Shown: positions 1 to 9,536 of the stretch, in pieces
How the letters are laid out: every line of letters begins with the position of its first letter
Numbering within the stretch: position 1 is the stretch's first letter
From: Rhizobiaceae bacterium
GTDB taxonomy: Bacteria; Pseudomonadota; Alphaproteobacteria; Rhizobiales; Rhizobiaceae
Assembly: GCA_029233925.1 (NCBI GenBank)
Contig: JARGOX010000015.1
Span: 1 to 64,000 of the forward strand
Length of the DNA: 64,000 nt
Direction: 5' to 3'
Notes under the pieces: model-generated
Told to the model about the DNA's origin: nothing
The model's database searches: none
Seen by the model: the letters and a program-made list of their open reading frames with translations, nothing else
Made by a program: the position numbers and the translations under genes

Positions 1-32
1 CAATATCCTGAAATCAATGCCCGAAACGCTCA

Positions 33-78
33 AATGTTGGGGGGTGAGTAATTACAATGTTGGGGGGTGAGTAATTAC
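33..78. repeat. Tandem direct repeat, 2 x 23 bp
   Basis: Two perfect, directly abutting copies of a 23-base unit lie at 33-55 and 56-78. The unit begins AATGTTGGGGGG and ends TGAGTAATTAC. It carries a run of six G residues and lies outside any convincing gene. Two copies are too few, and have no spacer, for a CRISPR array. It may be a small duplication or part of a larger repeat starting before the window. Confidence 0.85.
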
Positions 79-461
79 TCGCGATGTTTTTCCACGTGTA
101 AAGAGGTTTGTCGCTGAAGACCGAAAGTCAGGCTATACAGGTTCGTGGCAATAAAAAAACACAAAACCTCTTAAAACAAGACAGATACTGTTGCACGTAC
201 CTTCCGTTGAGAACACCAAACGTCGAAGCATCTAAAAGAGCATCAACATTGAACATCGGATCATTTTGGCGACCAATCCATCGCTCTACACGACACCACC
301 ACTGAGATAGCAAGCATTTTTGGGGCGCTCAGGCCTGATAGCAAAGATCGATGGTTATGACCCATCTGATAAGAGACAAAAGCACGTCATTCTTATAAGA
401 AATCAGCTAACCGCGGACCGCTTTCAATGGGTTTTTGAAGCATTGCGCGTCAATGAAACCC
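79..461. other. Non-coding or degenerate stretch at the left edge
   Basis: No recognisable gene fills this stretch. Short open frames on both strands here lack family signatures and good ribosome sites. The only protein-like piece is a 52-codon open frame on the plus strand, listed separately at 311-469. Confidence 0.4.
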
Positions 462-469
462 TCAACTGA
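311..469 (+). pseudogene. Possible C-terminal gene remnant, unknown family
   Basis: A 52-codon frame runs from just after a TAG at 308-310 to a TGA at 467-469. It has no ATG; the nearest possible start is a TTG at 320. The residue mix (a charged middle DGYDPSDKRQK, then LTADRFQWVFEALRVNETLN) looks more protein-like than random frames nearby. It overlaps the stop of the convergent fabF by a few bases. It could be the tail of a decayed gene or chance. I do not recognise a family. Confidence 0.2.
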
Positions 470-1730
470 TCACCCGCATCGCAATGGAGGCATTGACGCC
501 ACCAAACCCGAAGGCATTGCACAGGGTCGCGTGTATATCTGCCTTGCGCGCTTCGTGTGGAATCAGGTCCAGATCCGCAAATTCATCGTCTGGTCGATGA
601 CAATTGAGCGTCGGAGGCAGGATGCCGGTTCGCAAGGCCATCGCCGTGAAAATGGCTTCCACCCCGCCTGCAGCCCCCAGCAGGTGTCCGATTGCAGATT
701 TGGTCGATGATATCGGTACAGAGGCCAGTCGGTCGCCGAAAACGGATCGCAAGCCTGCAATCTCACAGCGGTCTCCGAGCGGTGTCGAAGTTCCATGGGC
801 GTTAATATATCCGATCTTGTCAGCGCTCTCGCCGGTCATTCGAATACAGGCCTCCATGGCTCTGGCAGCACCCGAGCCATCGTCAGGGCCGGCGGTCAGA
901 TGCCACGCATCGGAACTTGTGCCGTAGCCAGACAATTCCACCAGAGGTTCGGCGCCTCTGGCTAAAGCATGTTCCAATGTTTCCAGCACAACAATGCCTG
1001 CACCTTCGCCCAGCACGAACCCATCCCGGTCGCGATCAAAGGGGCGCGATGCAGCTTCAGGCACTTCGTTTTGGGTTGACAGGGCCCGGGCTGCAGCAAA
1101 GCCACCAATGCACAATCGGTCGATGCAGCCATCGGTGCCGCCTGCCACCATCACATCTGCTTCGCCGGAGCGGATGATCCGCATGGCATCGCCTATGGCC
1201 TGCAAACCGGCAGCGCAGGCTGTAACCGGCGCCCCGATAGGACCCTTCAGTCCGTAGCGCATGGAAATATTGCCCGCGGCCACATTGGCAAGAAAGGCCG
1301 GAACAAGAAAGGGAGACAATCGCCGCGCACCATTGCTTTGCATGATTTCCACCGCATCGGTCACAACGTGAAAACCGCCGATACCGGTTCCGACAATTGT
1401 TCCTGTGCGCGTTTTTTGTTGTTCGTCCTGCGGCTTCCAATTTGCCTGATTCAAGGCCTCTTCTGCAGCAGCCAGAGCGTAGATCGTGAACAGGTCAACT
1501 TTTCTGCGCTCCTTGCGGGATACGATCTTCTCAATATCCAGACCATGCTTGTCCATGGTCGCATCGGGAATTAATCCGGCAATCCTGACCGGCAGGTCAG
1601 AGCATTCCACCCGATCATTTGACCGAATGCCCGATTGTCCGGCCACGAGACGATCCCAAACAGTCTTTACCCCGCACCCCAGCGGTGTCACCAGACCCAT
1701 TCCCGTAATGACGATCGTATCTCGTGACAT
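462..1730 (-). CDS. fabF: Beta-ketoacyl-ACP synthase II (FabF/KAS II type)
   Basis: Condensing enzyme of the thiolase fold that elongates acyl-ACP with malonyl-ACP in the cytosol. The 422-residue protein has the normal KAS II length. The catalytic Cys172 sits in VTACAAG, His312 in NAHGTSTPLGD and His349 in KSAIGHLLGAAG, with Lys344 in place, so the Cys-His-His triad is complete. The glycine-rich GFGGVNAS close to the C-terminus is also typical. It starts with ATG (MSRDTIVITG). There is no acpP, fabG or fabD beside it, so it stands alone. It may be a second, specialised KAS (NodE-like or for an unusual acyl product) and not the housekeeping copy; the sequence alone does not decide this. Confidence 0.9.
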   Translation of the reverse strand: MSRDTIVITGMGLVTPLGCGVKTVWDRLVAGQSGIRSNDRVECSDLPVRIAGLIPDATMDKHGLDIEKIVSRKERRKVDLFTIYALAAAEEALNQANWKPQDEQQKTRTGTIVGTGIGGFHVVTDAVEIMQSNGARRLSPFLVPAFLANVAAGNISMRYGLKGPIGAPVTACAAGLQAIGDAMRIIRSGEADVMVAGGTDGCIDRLCIGGFAAARALSTQNEVPEAASRPFDRDRDGFVLGEGAGIVVLETLEHALARGAEPLVELSGYGTSSDAWHLTAGPDDGSGAARAMEACIRMTGESADKIGYINAHGTSTPLGDRCEIAGLRSVFGDRLASVPISSTKSAIGHLLGAAGGVEAIFTAMALRTGILPPTLNCHRPDDEFADLDLIPHEARKADIHATLCNAFGFGGVNASIAMRVIS

Positions 1731-2140
1731 GCCAAACCCTTTGTGTATGCGTACAGGCGCAACTCTCAGTCGCCACCGCCTATCAGTTTCAGTGCCGCTT
1801 GAACAGCCAACCGGCGCGCTTCACGCATTGGTTTCACTGTCCTGACTGCGCGTGGACCATTACGGCAAGGTTTTTTCCAGCACCTGCGCCAAATGGCTTT
1901 GGCGCAGGTCATAGCAGCACGTTTTTGCACGATCGGCGCGCCATTTTTTCAGAACCATGTATTCGGTGCCAAGTTCAGGCGAGGCTTAAAAACGCCATAC
2001 GCCATTCAGCGGTGTACATTCACATTTGCAAGAACCTCTCAAAGCGTTAGAATTTATTAGTAATGATTCGTCCTGCGTCTTGCTATTGCCACAGTAACGG
2101 TCTCCAACAGGCCGAACCTGGACCGCATCAAAGGAACAGA
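1731..2140. other. 410-bp divergent intergenic region
   Basis: This separates the minus-strand fabF from the plus-strand SRPBCC gene and should hold promoters for both. I see no convincing coding frame, hairpin terminator or strong dyad. An AAGGA ribosome site for the right-hand gene lies at its right end (2131-2135). Confidence 0.5.
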
Positions 2141-2548
2141 ATGAATATAGACAAATATTATGATCTGCCTTTCTCGACCAAGCAGGTCTATGCGGCGTGG
2201 ACCTGTCCACAAACGATCATTCCTCCGGCAACGCGGATGGAAATCGATCCCACCGTCGGCGGACATTATCGTCTCTTCATTGAAGAAGAGGATCGCTGTA
2301 GCCGAGCCGAGGGTCTGATCTTTGCAATCGAACCGGAGCGTCATGTGCGTTTCACCTGGGAACGAGACCGGGATGGCGAAATCACTGAAGTTGAATTGTT
2401 TTTCACACCGACGCAGAACGGATCTACGCTTCGCATCAGACATTTCGGTTTCAACAAGCAGGAAACCAGGGATATGCACGACACCGGCTGGGACAATTAT
2501 GTGACCCAACTGTCCCAATTTCTCCAGAAGGAAGATGAGGCAGCATAA
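2141..2548 (+). CDS. SRPBCC (AHSA1/START-like) family protein
   Basis: A 135-residue protein of the SRPBCC fold, which forms a hydrophobic cavity for small ligands. The family pattern is visible: an opening DLPFSTKQVYAAWTCPQTI, a GGHYRLFI strand, IEPERHVRFTW in the middle, TEVELFFTPTQNGSTLRIRHFGF, and a C-terminal helix GWDNYVTQLSQFL. I chose the ATG at 2141 because AAGGA stands six bases before it; an in-frame ATG at 2063 would add 26 residues unlike the family. The gene stands alone and its ligand is unknown. Two further SRPBCC genes occur at 58.5-59.9 kb. Confidence 0.8.
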   Translation: MNIDKYYDLPFSTKQVYAAWTCPQTIIPPATRMEIDPTVGGHYRLFIEEEDRCSRAEGLIFAIEPERHVRFTWERDRDGEITEVELFFTPTQNGSTLRIRHFGFNKQETRDMHDTGWDNYVTQLSQFLQKEDEAA

Positions 2549-2610
2549 ACCTGTATGGTTGAATTCCAGGCATGATCGTACCAGCGCCACATACTTCTGT
2601 CATTTGGTAG

Positions 2611-3939
2611 CTATGGAGCCTCGAAAGCTGCCCTGAAGGCCACCCCAAGCTTGGTGACCAATTCGTCTATCTGATCGTCATTGATGATGAATGGCGGCGC
2701 AAGCAGAACATGATCGCCTTGCTCATTGCCCACCGTTCCACCCATCGGGTAGCAGATCAAACCGGCTTCAAAAGCAGCCTTCTTGATTGACTTGTGTATG
2801 CCCCGTGCAGCTGCAAACGGCTTTTTTGTCGCCCGGTCTTCAACCAGTTCAATGCCCTGGAACAATCCGCGCCCGCGTATATCCCCGACATGCGGATGCT
2901 GGCCGAAAGCAGCGTTGAGTGCGCTGGACAATCGGCTGCCGTTCTCGCGAACGCGGCTGAGCAGATCCCTTTCGAGAATGGCGTTCAAAACGGCCAGGCT
3001 TGCGGCACAGGCTGTGGGATGGCCATTGTAGGTGTGACCGTGCTGGAAGAAACCGGTACCCTGTTCAATGGCATCATAGATTTTTGATGTGCACAACATT
3101 GCGCCAATCGGCTGATATCCGGCGCCCAATCCCTTGGCAATGGTCACAATATCCGGTGTCACACCGTCCTGTTCGCAGGCAAACAAAGACCCTGTGCGCC
3201 CCATTCCGCACATGACCTCGTCAAGGATCAGCAACACACCATAGGTGTCGCAAATCTCCCGAACCCGCCGGAAATATCCCTCAACAGCAGGAACCGCACC
3301 CAATGTGGCTCCCACAACAGGTTCAGCGATAAAGGCCATGACGCTTTCTGAGCCGAGTTCAAGTATTTTGGCTTCAAGTTCGTTGGCGACCCTTTGTCCG
3401 TAATCAAATGAGGTTTCACCCGACATCCTCTCGCGATATTCATAACAGGGTGCGATATGGGCCGTATGAATCATCAGAGGTGAAAAAGGCCGGCGGCGCC
3501 ATTCATTACCGCCAGCAGCAAGCGCGCCCAGCGTATTGCCATGATAGCTTTGCCGGCGCGCAATGATGCGGTTGCGATCAGGTTCACCCTTCTCGAGAAA
3601 ATATTGGCGCGAAAGCTTCAAAGCAGCCTCAACGGCTTCGGAACCACCAGACACGAAATACACCCGGTCGATACCTTCCGGCGCCTGTTCGACGAGCAGA
3701 TCAGCCAGTGTTTCAGCCGGCTCCGACGTGAAAAAGCCGGTGTGCGCAAAGGCCACCTTGCCCAATTGCGCCTCTATGGCCCGGATGACCTCCTGGTCTC
3801 CATGACCAAGACAGGAAACCGCTGCACCGCCGGAACCATCGAGATATTTTTTTCCGTCACTGTCGATCAAATAGCAGCCCTCGCCTCCGGTCGCGACTGG
3901 AAGTCTGGCTTTGGTGTGCCTGGCAAATACATGGGACAT
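2611..3939 (-). CDS. Class III PLP-dependent aminotransferase
   Basis: Omega-type transaminase of fold type I, about 442 residues. It shows the PLP-phosphate loop VSGGSEAVEAALKL, the YHGNTLGA segment, the DEV motif at about residues 240-242 that contacts the pyridine nitrogen, and the Schiff-base lysine at about residue 269 in DIVTIAKGLGAGYQPIGA. The closing GNEQGDHVLLAPPFIIND is typical of this group. The frame is open to an ATG at 3972, but the start at 3939 (MSHVFARHTK) fits family N-termini better; neither has a strong ribosome site. Upstream is an AT-rich region with an inverted repeat. The amino donor and acceptor cannot be read from the sequence. Confidence 0.85.
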   Translation of the reverse strand: MSHVFARHTKARLPVATGGEGCYLIDSDGKKYLDGSGGAAVSCLGHGDQEVIRAIEAQLGKVAFAHTGFFTSEPAETLADLLVEQAPEGIDRVYFVSGGSEAVEAALKLSRQYFLEKGEPDRNRIIARRQSYHGNTLGALAAGGNEWRRRPFSPLMIHTAHIAPCYEYRERMSGETSFDYGQRVANELEAKILELGSESVMAFIAEPVVGATLGAVPAVEGYFRRVREICDTYGVLLILDEVMCGMGRTGSLFACEQDGVTPDIVTIAKGLGAGYQPIGAMLCTSKIYDAIEQGTGFFQHGHTYNGHPTACAASLAVLNAILERDLLSRVRENGSRLSSALNAAFGQHPHVGDIRGRGLFQGIELVEDRATKKPFAAARGIHKSIKKAAFEAGLICYPMGGTVGNEQGDHVLLAPPFIINDDQIDELVTKLGVAFRAAFEAP

Positions 3940-4034
3940 GATGCAATCCAATTGGGATAATTGCTGAAACATTCGGGCAGCACGGCTAAGCGCGCACCAA
4001 TCGATACTGCTTATTCAATGCCATGTCTACAATG

Positions 4035-4083
4035 ATGAAACATTTGTTCCCGCTATTTTATATTATTGTTCCATTTGTTTCAT
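4035..4083. promoter_or_regulatory. Inverted repeat in the aminotransferase/GST divergent region
   Basis: ATGAAACA at 4035-4042 and its complement TGTTTCAT at 4076-4083 flank an AT-rich stretch containing TATATTATT. The pair sits about 100 bases upstream of the minus-strand aminotransferase in an otherwise gene-free gap (3940-4365). It is a plausible operator, but no regulator gene is adjacent. Confidence 0.35.
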
Positions 4084-4365
4084 ATTGTGAATTTTCGCAA
4101 TTCAGATGAGAGGATTTCCCCGGAGAAACCGCACCTGTTCTTCCAGCGCCACCTGTGTGATATGGCCTGAGTGCAGATCATCATGGTGACCCATCCGTTC
4201 AAAAGTGACAGCGCGCCGCAGTGCTCTTTCCTGTTGCTTGCTCTATGGAGTTTGGGTGGTATGTGAAAATTTGCGGACAGGTTCCAGACTATCCAACAGG
4301 TCCGGCTGCAAATAGAGTAACGGATCGGATGAAACCATCCCGCAGGGCGCTCGGAGAGACATCAC

Positions 4366-5064
4366 GTGTATACGCTTTATTATGCTCCGGACAATGCATC
4401 GCTGATCGTTCGCGTGGTGCTGGAAGAACTGGAGCTTGCCTACAACACGTGGCTGGTGGATCGCCCCTCGCGCGAGCAGGAAAGCGAACCCTATCGCAAG
4501 CTCAATCCCAACGGCCTGATTCCGGTCTGCATCATGGATGGAAAGCCGGTTTTTGAAACTGCTGCCATTGTGCTGGCGTTGGCAGACAGGGTTGGTCGAC
4601 TGGCGCCAACCGCCACCGATAAATCCCGCCCACAGTTCCTTAAATGGCTGTTTTTTCTCAGCAATACGTTGCACACAGACCTTCGACAATTGTTTTATCC
4701 GCAGAAATATGTCGGCACGGATCCCACACTCCTAGCCGCCCATCGGCAATTTACCCGTGCGCGATTGCTGGCACATTTTGATTTGATGGAAGCCGAATAT
4801 TCCAGCCGGGATGGTGTGTATATGGGCGGCAAAGAGCCTTCAATTGTCGATATCTATCTGGCATTGTGCTTGCGCTGGCCGCAATTGTACCCGCTGGACT
4901 CACCGACGCTGTTCATTCCCGGAAACTACCCGGCTTTGCTCTCGCTCTTGCAGGCGCTGGAAAAGCGACCGGCTTTCGCACGGGCATTTTCCGCAGAAGG
5001 TATCCCCGCCCCGTTTCTCTCGTCCGCCTCTTATGCAGACGGATCCAAAGGCTCGCCGATCTGA
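4366..5064 (+). CDS. Glutathione S-transferase family protein
   Basis: A cytosolic GST of 232 residues. The N-terminal thioredoxin-like half starts MYTLYYAPDNASLIVRVVLEEL and contains the cis-proline segment NPNGLIPVC and the glutathione-binding FETAAIVLALAD. The all-helical C-terminal half carries the capping motif around PSIVDIYLALCLRW. Translation starts with GTG at 4366, with GGAGAG at 4353-4358 seven bases upstream. It ends four bases from the stop of the convergent deaminase. The substrate is unknown. Confidence 0.85.
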   Translation: MYTLYYAPDNASLIVRVVLEELELAYNTWLVDRPSREQESEPYRKLNPNGLIPVCIMDGKPVFETAAIVLALADRVGRLAPTATDKSRPQFLKWLFFLSNTLHTDLRQLFYPQKYVGTDPTLLAAHRQFTRARLLAHFDLMEAEYSSRDGVYMGGKEPSIVDIYLALCLRWPQLYPLDSPTLFIPGNYPALLSLLQALEKRPAFARAFSAEGIPAPFLSSASYADGSKGSPI

Positions 5065-5068
5065 TGCT

Positions 5069-5557
5069 TTACAATGATTCCCAAAATCCTTCGTGGACGG
5101 GCCGCGCCTCATCTTCCAGCAGCGGTCCCACCACCTCGATTGCGCGCTGACCCGCCGCAAAGACATCCCGGCATGGCAGGTCCATTGTCAGATTTTCAGG
5201 GTCTGGACCGATCAGGTCCTTCAGCGCCTTTTCACTCAATCCGTAAACCACCCGACCGACCCCCGCCCAATAGAGGGAACCGGCGCACATCGCACAGGGC
5301 TCTGCGCTGGTATACATGGTACACTCGGCAAGGAATGCATCATCAAACTGCATGGAGGCCTGTGTCATGAGATTGCGCTCGGCATGGCCAGTGCGATCTC
5401 CCAGGGAACCGCAGGTATTTTGTGCTTCCAGGATTATTTTTCCATCCCCATCAGCCAAAAGGGCGCCAAAAGGGTGGTTCCCGCTGGCTCTCGATTCTTC
5501 CGCAATCGTGATCGAGCGTCGAACAAGTTCCAGATCGCGGTGTGTGGCATCAGGCAT
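5069..5557 (-). CDS. Nucleoside/tRNA-type deaminase (CDA fold)
   Basis: Zinc-dependent cytidine/deoxycytidylate deaminase-fold protein of 162 residues. Zn ligands and the catalytic glutamate are clear: HAE in TGHAERN (His58, Glu60) and PCAMC (Cys88, Cys91). The length and the sequence SLYWAGVGRVVYGLSEKAL resemble guanine deaminases and single-domain TadA relatives. The ATG at 5557 (MPDATHRDLEL) is chosen because GGAGA lies ten bases upstream; the longer frame to 5611 adds an unconvincing basic leader. Whether it acts on a free base or on tRNA is not decidable here. Confidence 0.8.
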   Translation of the reverse strand: MPDATHRDLELVRRSITIAEESRASGNHPFGALLADGDGKIILEAQNTCGSLGDRTGHAERNLMTQASMQFDDAFLAECTMYTSAEPCAMCAGSLYWAGVGRVVYGLSEKALKDLIGPDPENLTMDLPCRDVFAAGQRAIEVVGPLLEDEARPVHEGFWESL

Positions 5558-6117
5558 AATCGAGTCTCCGTCCAGCATTTTATCTATTCTCGTCCATCGA
5601 CGCCGCTGCACGCAAGCGGCGACGCCTGTATTCTTTCGTGTAAGTGTTTCGCCCCATTAACAGGCAAACGGCGGGGTGTCTGCCGCATTATTCAGCATGC
5701 AGTGCCCTACCAGATCAAAACAGCGTCAGGACTCAAATGTTGAAGTGAGATATTCCTTTGCCTCGATAGCCCGACCGCTGCAACAGTCCTTTGTGGAGCT
5801 TGTTATCGTCCAGCCTGTCCATTCGATGGCGGGAAAACGCTTGCATTTTATCCATAGACTCCAACTGGCATGAAAACTGCTTCTGTTTGGATGAATGACC
5901 ACGCTGAGGCGCTTTTCGTCGTTCACTGAACTATCCTCCCAGGATGGCCAGGGTGGGTCAAGCGATCCACTCTGGTTCCTGAGACGCCAATTCCCATTTG
6001 ATGTTTCCACGCTGCAATGTCCGTCCTGACAGTCTGTGTCAGGACCCTTGCCCTTGGCGTGATTGACAATTTCACATTACACGACAAGCCTGTAGCATCC
6101 GCCCTGCGGAGAATCGG
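5558..6117. other. 560-bp gap without a recognised gene
   Basis: The stretch between the deaminase and the YjbR-like gene contains only short frames without ribosome sites or family resemblance. It must include the promoters of both flanking genes, which point away from each other. I see no strong repeat or terminator. Confidence 0.4.
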
Positions 6118-6483
6118 ATGAACAGAAAAGACTTTGATGCCCATTGCAGTTCGCTGAAGGCCACCACCCATGTTGAACAATGGGGTGGAGCATCGGTGTG
6201 GAAGATTGGCGGCAAAATTTTCGCCATTTGTTCACAATGGGGAAAAGGCCCGCAAAGACGCATAAGCTTCAAGTGCAGCGAGATGACCTATACAATCCTG
6301 TGCGAACTGCCCGGGATTGTGCCGGCTCCCTATCTGGCGCGGGCCAAATGGGTACAGATTGAAGACCCTTCAATGATGAGCGATGAGGATACGCGCGCCT
6401 ATATTAATGCCGCCTACGCAATCATCTCGGCCAAATTGACAAAAAAGCAGCGCCTGGAACTCGGCCTGACGAAAGCACCCTGA
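6118..6483 (+). CDS. MmcQ/YjbR family protein
   Basis: A 121-residue protein of the MmcQ/YjbR fold (double-wing CyaY-like domain), assumed to bind DNA. It has the family layout: an N-terminal helix NRKDFDAHCSSL, a strand run VWKIGGKIFAICSQW, ISFKCSEMTYTIL, the P-Y-L segment PAPYLARAKWVQIED, then a C-terminal helix ending YAIISAKLTKKQRLELG. GGAGA lies five bases before the ATG. It ends eight bases from the stop of the convergent MFS gene. Physiological role unknown. Confidence 0.8.
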   Translation: MNRKDFDAHCSSLKATTHVEQWGGASVWKIGGKIFAICSQWGKGPQRRISFKCSEMTYTILCELPGIVPAPYLARAKWVQIEDPSMMSDEDTRAYINAAYAIISAKLTKKQRLELGLTKAP

Positions 6484-6491
6484 TCGCCCCC

Positions 6492-7646
6492 TTAGCGAAA
6501 CGATCTGGAAGCGAAATAGACGATCAATGCGCCCCCTAGTGACATGCAACAAATCAGGATACCAAGTGCCGGCCAGCCGGAATATTCGATTGTTGCAGCC
6601 GCGATGGGAGGACCGATGACGGTCCCGATTCCACCCGTTTGGGAAATAACACCCAGAATCAGCGATCCCGGTGCGTCCATGGTGGCCATGGCAGGTGTAC
6701 TGGCAAAAATAAGCGATGCGATCACCCCTCCCGAGATCGCGAAGACAATTGCCCCACCCAGCAACATCGACGGCTGTTCGGAATGAAAAGCCACAAGACC
6801 ACTGACACTGCTGATGATGAATGCAACGGTCACCGCCTGCAGGGAGAGGCTGCGCCAACGCCCGCTCACCAACAGACCAGCCGCAATATTTCCAATCGGT
6901 ACGAATAACAGGATGGCAGCAGCAGACAGCAGCAACGGCCGATCCGTTTCCTCCAGAAAGGTCGGAAGAAACGTGAAGAATGAAATCGTTCCGATCACAT
7001 AGCATCCGAATCCGACAGCCAGCAGATAGGCGCTCAAGGGCAAACGGAGCGCTTGCAACAGACTGATGGGTCCGTCGGTCCTGACTTCCCTGACCTCAAG
7101 ACCAGTCATGCAAAGCGCTGCAAGCAAAGACGTCACGCCCATCCCTGCTGCCATGCTGAGGAAATAACCTGATGTACCCGAAATCTCCATCATCAAGCCC
7201 GCCTGGAAATTTGCCATGGAAAAGCCGATCGCCACAAACCCGCCCCACAGGGCAAGAGCCGGCGATTTCAGGCGCACCGGTGCAATGACATTGAGCACCG
7301 CAGGCGCCGCAATCACGACCAGAATGTAGCCGGCCGCTTCAATGGCCCGGGCAACAAGCGCCATTGCCATGCCCGCGTCCCATACCATGAGCATGGCACC
7401 TGAAAAAAGCAGCAAGGCACCAAGATTGAGCGATGCCTTTGGACCGACCTTTCTGATGAACATGGCGGCTGGCATCGCAATCACGGCAACAAAAAAAGCA
7501 ATCAATGATGTCAACCAGCCCATATAGACCAGCGAATACCCTCTCTCCTGCTGCAATTGCAAAATGATCGGCGCAAATTTTCCAAGCTGGGCACCGGCAT
7601 AAAAGCCCAGCAAAAGAACAAAAATGACAGTGAGGATTCTGAGCAC
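6492..7646 (-). CDS. MFS transporter
   Basis: An inner-membrane major facilitator of 384 residues with about twelve hydrophobic segments in two halves joined by a short charged loop near residue 185-200 (LEVREVRTDGP). The N-terminal half opens with ILTVIFVLLLGFYAGAQLG, and a basic loop after helix 2-3 (IRKVGPK) is in the usual place. It starts with GTG at 7646, preceded by AAAGGG. No regulator is adjacent; substrate unknown (NarK/CynX-like arrangement possible). Confidence 0.8.
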   Translation of the reverse strand: MLRILTVIFVLLLGFYAGAQLGKFAPIILQLQQERGYSLVYMGWLTSLIAFFVAVIAMPAAMFIRKVGPKASLNLGALLLFSGAMLMVWDAGMAMALVARAIEAAGYILVVIAAPAVLNVIAPVRLKSPALALWGGFVAIGFSMANFQAGLMMEISGTSGYFLSMAAGMGVTSLLAALCMTGLEVREVRTDGPISLLQALRLPLSAYLLAVGFGCYVIGTISFFTFLPTFLEETDRPLLLSAAAILLFVPIGNIAAGLLVSGRWRSLSLQAVTVAFIISSVSGLVAFHSEQPSMLLGGAIVFAISGGVIASLIFASTPAMATMDAPGSLILGVISQTGGIGTVIGPPIAAATIEYSGWPALGILICCMSLGGALIVYFASRSFR

Positions 7647-7839
7647 CGGATGGTTGCCCTTTCAGATAAGCAATTCGTCGAACACGCCAATTCCAAAGAA
7701 TCACACCGCCTGGAAATATTCAGGCGTGCGAATACAGCGTCTTCACTAATCGCTTGCTGGCCGTCTGTATACCGCCCGATTATCCGCGCTCACTGTTATC
7801 TTTGCGTCGTTCATTGGCACCAAATTCAACGGAGCTGAT

Positions 7840-9318
7840 TCATGGCTGCGTGACCTTGTTCATCACCGCGGATGTTGCTTGATGGCGAAACAGGCCCCAG
7901 TGCAATTTCTGCTTGCGCCGTACCTGAACCAGAAGGAACACCGTCATCCCCAGCATCAGCAATTCGGCCACGGGTCCGGCAACCCAAACGCCCAGTTCAC
8001 CGAGCAGGAAGGGCAAGGCAAAGGTCAACGGCAGAGCGAACAGATAGGTCCGCGACAGGTTCATGAATGCAGATCTTTTGGCGTCGCCCGTGGCCTGAAA
8101 ATAGCTGGCGAGCATCATGGTTGGCCCAAAAAGGAAAAACAGCAAAACCATATAGGGCAGTATCCGGCCTGTCTCGGATGCGATTGCAGCATCATCGACA
8201 AAGCCATAGGCGATGACATCGGCAAAGAGCAGAAAGACAATTTCGGCTGCAAGACAATAGAAAAAGGAAAGGGCCAGAGCCAATTTTACACTGGCGTCCG
8301 ACCGGGCCCAGTATTGCGCGCCGAAATTGTTTCCCAAAACAGTCTGAAAGGCCATTGAAAGGCCAAGCAGCGGCAGAAAGAAGAATGTCATCAGCCGTGT
8401 GGTGATGCCATAGGCGCCGATTGTTGCCTCGTAATTGTCACCACTCCACAATTGCAGCGAATAAATGATTGCAGCCGACGATAGCGAGACACCAAGATAG
8501 CCCAGGCTTGGCGGCACGCCAAGCGCCAGATAGTCACGCCAGTGGGAGCGCATCACCTTGAAAGCCAGCGCCTCAAAGCTCAGCGTTGATCGGGCAAAAA
8601 AGCGATAGACAATCATCGCCAGAAGCGCTGTCAACTGGGCAGCGATCGTGCCGTAGGCAGATCCGGCGACCCCCCAATCCATTTCAACGATCAGCACATA
8701 ATTGAAAAGGACGTTCAATAGAATGGTCGACAAGGACGCGGCCGTCATGAAGGCCACCCTGCCCTCGCACCGCAACAGGTCGAAATACAGCATTTCGATG
8801 AAGGTGATTGGAGACAACACGATGAGGATGGCAATATAGGTGAAGCCCATAAGCGCAAGCGTGTCGGAGCCCTTGGCAACCAGTTCCACAAGGTTGAAGC
8901 CGAAGGACATGAAACCGGCGATCAAAATGCCGGAGAAAATCAGCGATAATAAGATGGCGCCGGCAAAGGCATTGCCAAGCACGGAAGAATGAGCACCCGC
9001 CCCCAGCAAGCGCGCCATGACCGAAGAAAACCCATTGGACACGATGGTCGACATGGCAATGAGCATCATGAAAAGCGGAAACATCAGCGTCACGGCTGTC
9101 AGGGCCTCTGCACCGACATAGACCCCCAGGAACCAGGCATCCACAAGGTTGAACAGACCATTGACCAGCATCACCAATATGATTGGCACGGCAGTCCTGG
9201 CAAAAACAAGCCCCAAAGACCCATTCAGATAGCGATTGTCGGGCTTGTCTTTCAGTAGCTCCAAGGACAGATCTGCAACCCCGGCAAGTGGTGTTTCCAT
9301 TTTGGTGCTATCGATCAT
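7840..9318 (-). CDS. MATE family efflux transporter
   Basis: Inner-membrane exporter of the multidrug and toxin extrusion family, 492 residues with twelve predicted helices. Recognisable segments include the first-helix run TAVPIILVMLVNGLFNLVDAW, the LGVYVGAEALTAVTLMFP loop, and the repeat in the second half (LGLSMAFQTVLGNNFGAQYW) that carries the family N-x-G-A pattern. MATE proteins expel drugs or metabolites using Na+ or H+. It is divergent from a TetR gene at 9592, with paired palindromes between them, so it is the likely target of that repressor. Confidence 0.88.
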   Translation of the reverse strand: MIDSTKMETPLAGVADLSLELLKDKPDNRYLNGSLGLVFARTAVPIILVMLVNGLFNLVDAWFLGVYVGAEALTAVTLMFPLFMMLIAMSTIVSNGFSSVMARLLGAGAHSSVLGNAFAGAILLSLIFSGILIAGFMSFGFNLVELVAKGSDTLALMGFTYIAILIVLSPITFIEMLYFDLLRCEGRVAFMTAASLSTILLNVLFNYVLIVEMDWGVAGSAYGTIAAQLTALLAMIVYRFFARSTLSFEALAFKVMRSHWRDYLALGVPPSLGYLGVSLSSAAIIYSLQLWSGDNYEATIGAYGITTRLMTFFFLPLLGLSMAFQTVLGNNFGAQYWARSDASVKLALALSFFYCLAAEIVFLLFADVIAYGFVDDAAIASETGRILPYMVLLFFLFGPTMMLASYFQATGDAKRSAFMNLSRTYLFALPLTFALPFLLGELGVWVAGPVAELLMLGMTVFLLVQVRRKQKLHWGLFRHQATSAVMNKVTQP

Positions 9319-9536
9319 TCGGTATCCAACTCACGCGTTTTGGCAGACATCCACCCGCAACCGGCAATTCTAATGCGGCCTGATGGCCGACCCCGCAAGA
9401 TCCATGCACATGATCAGCGCAAATGTCATACAGGTAACACTTGATACAGGCCGCAATTTATACCGCTCACTCTTGACAATTTGACGACGCCAAACAGAAG
9501 ACCTTGCTGCTCATCTTGTTTTGCTTTATTCGCTAA

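Noticed and set aside
33-78. CRISPR array
   Set aside because: The two 23-bp units abut with no spacers, and no cas gene is nearby.
4221-4556. 111-codon plus-strand frame upstream of the GST
   Set aside because: It overlaps the GST gene in another frame, and the GST start has a good ribosome site and family match.
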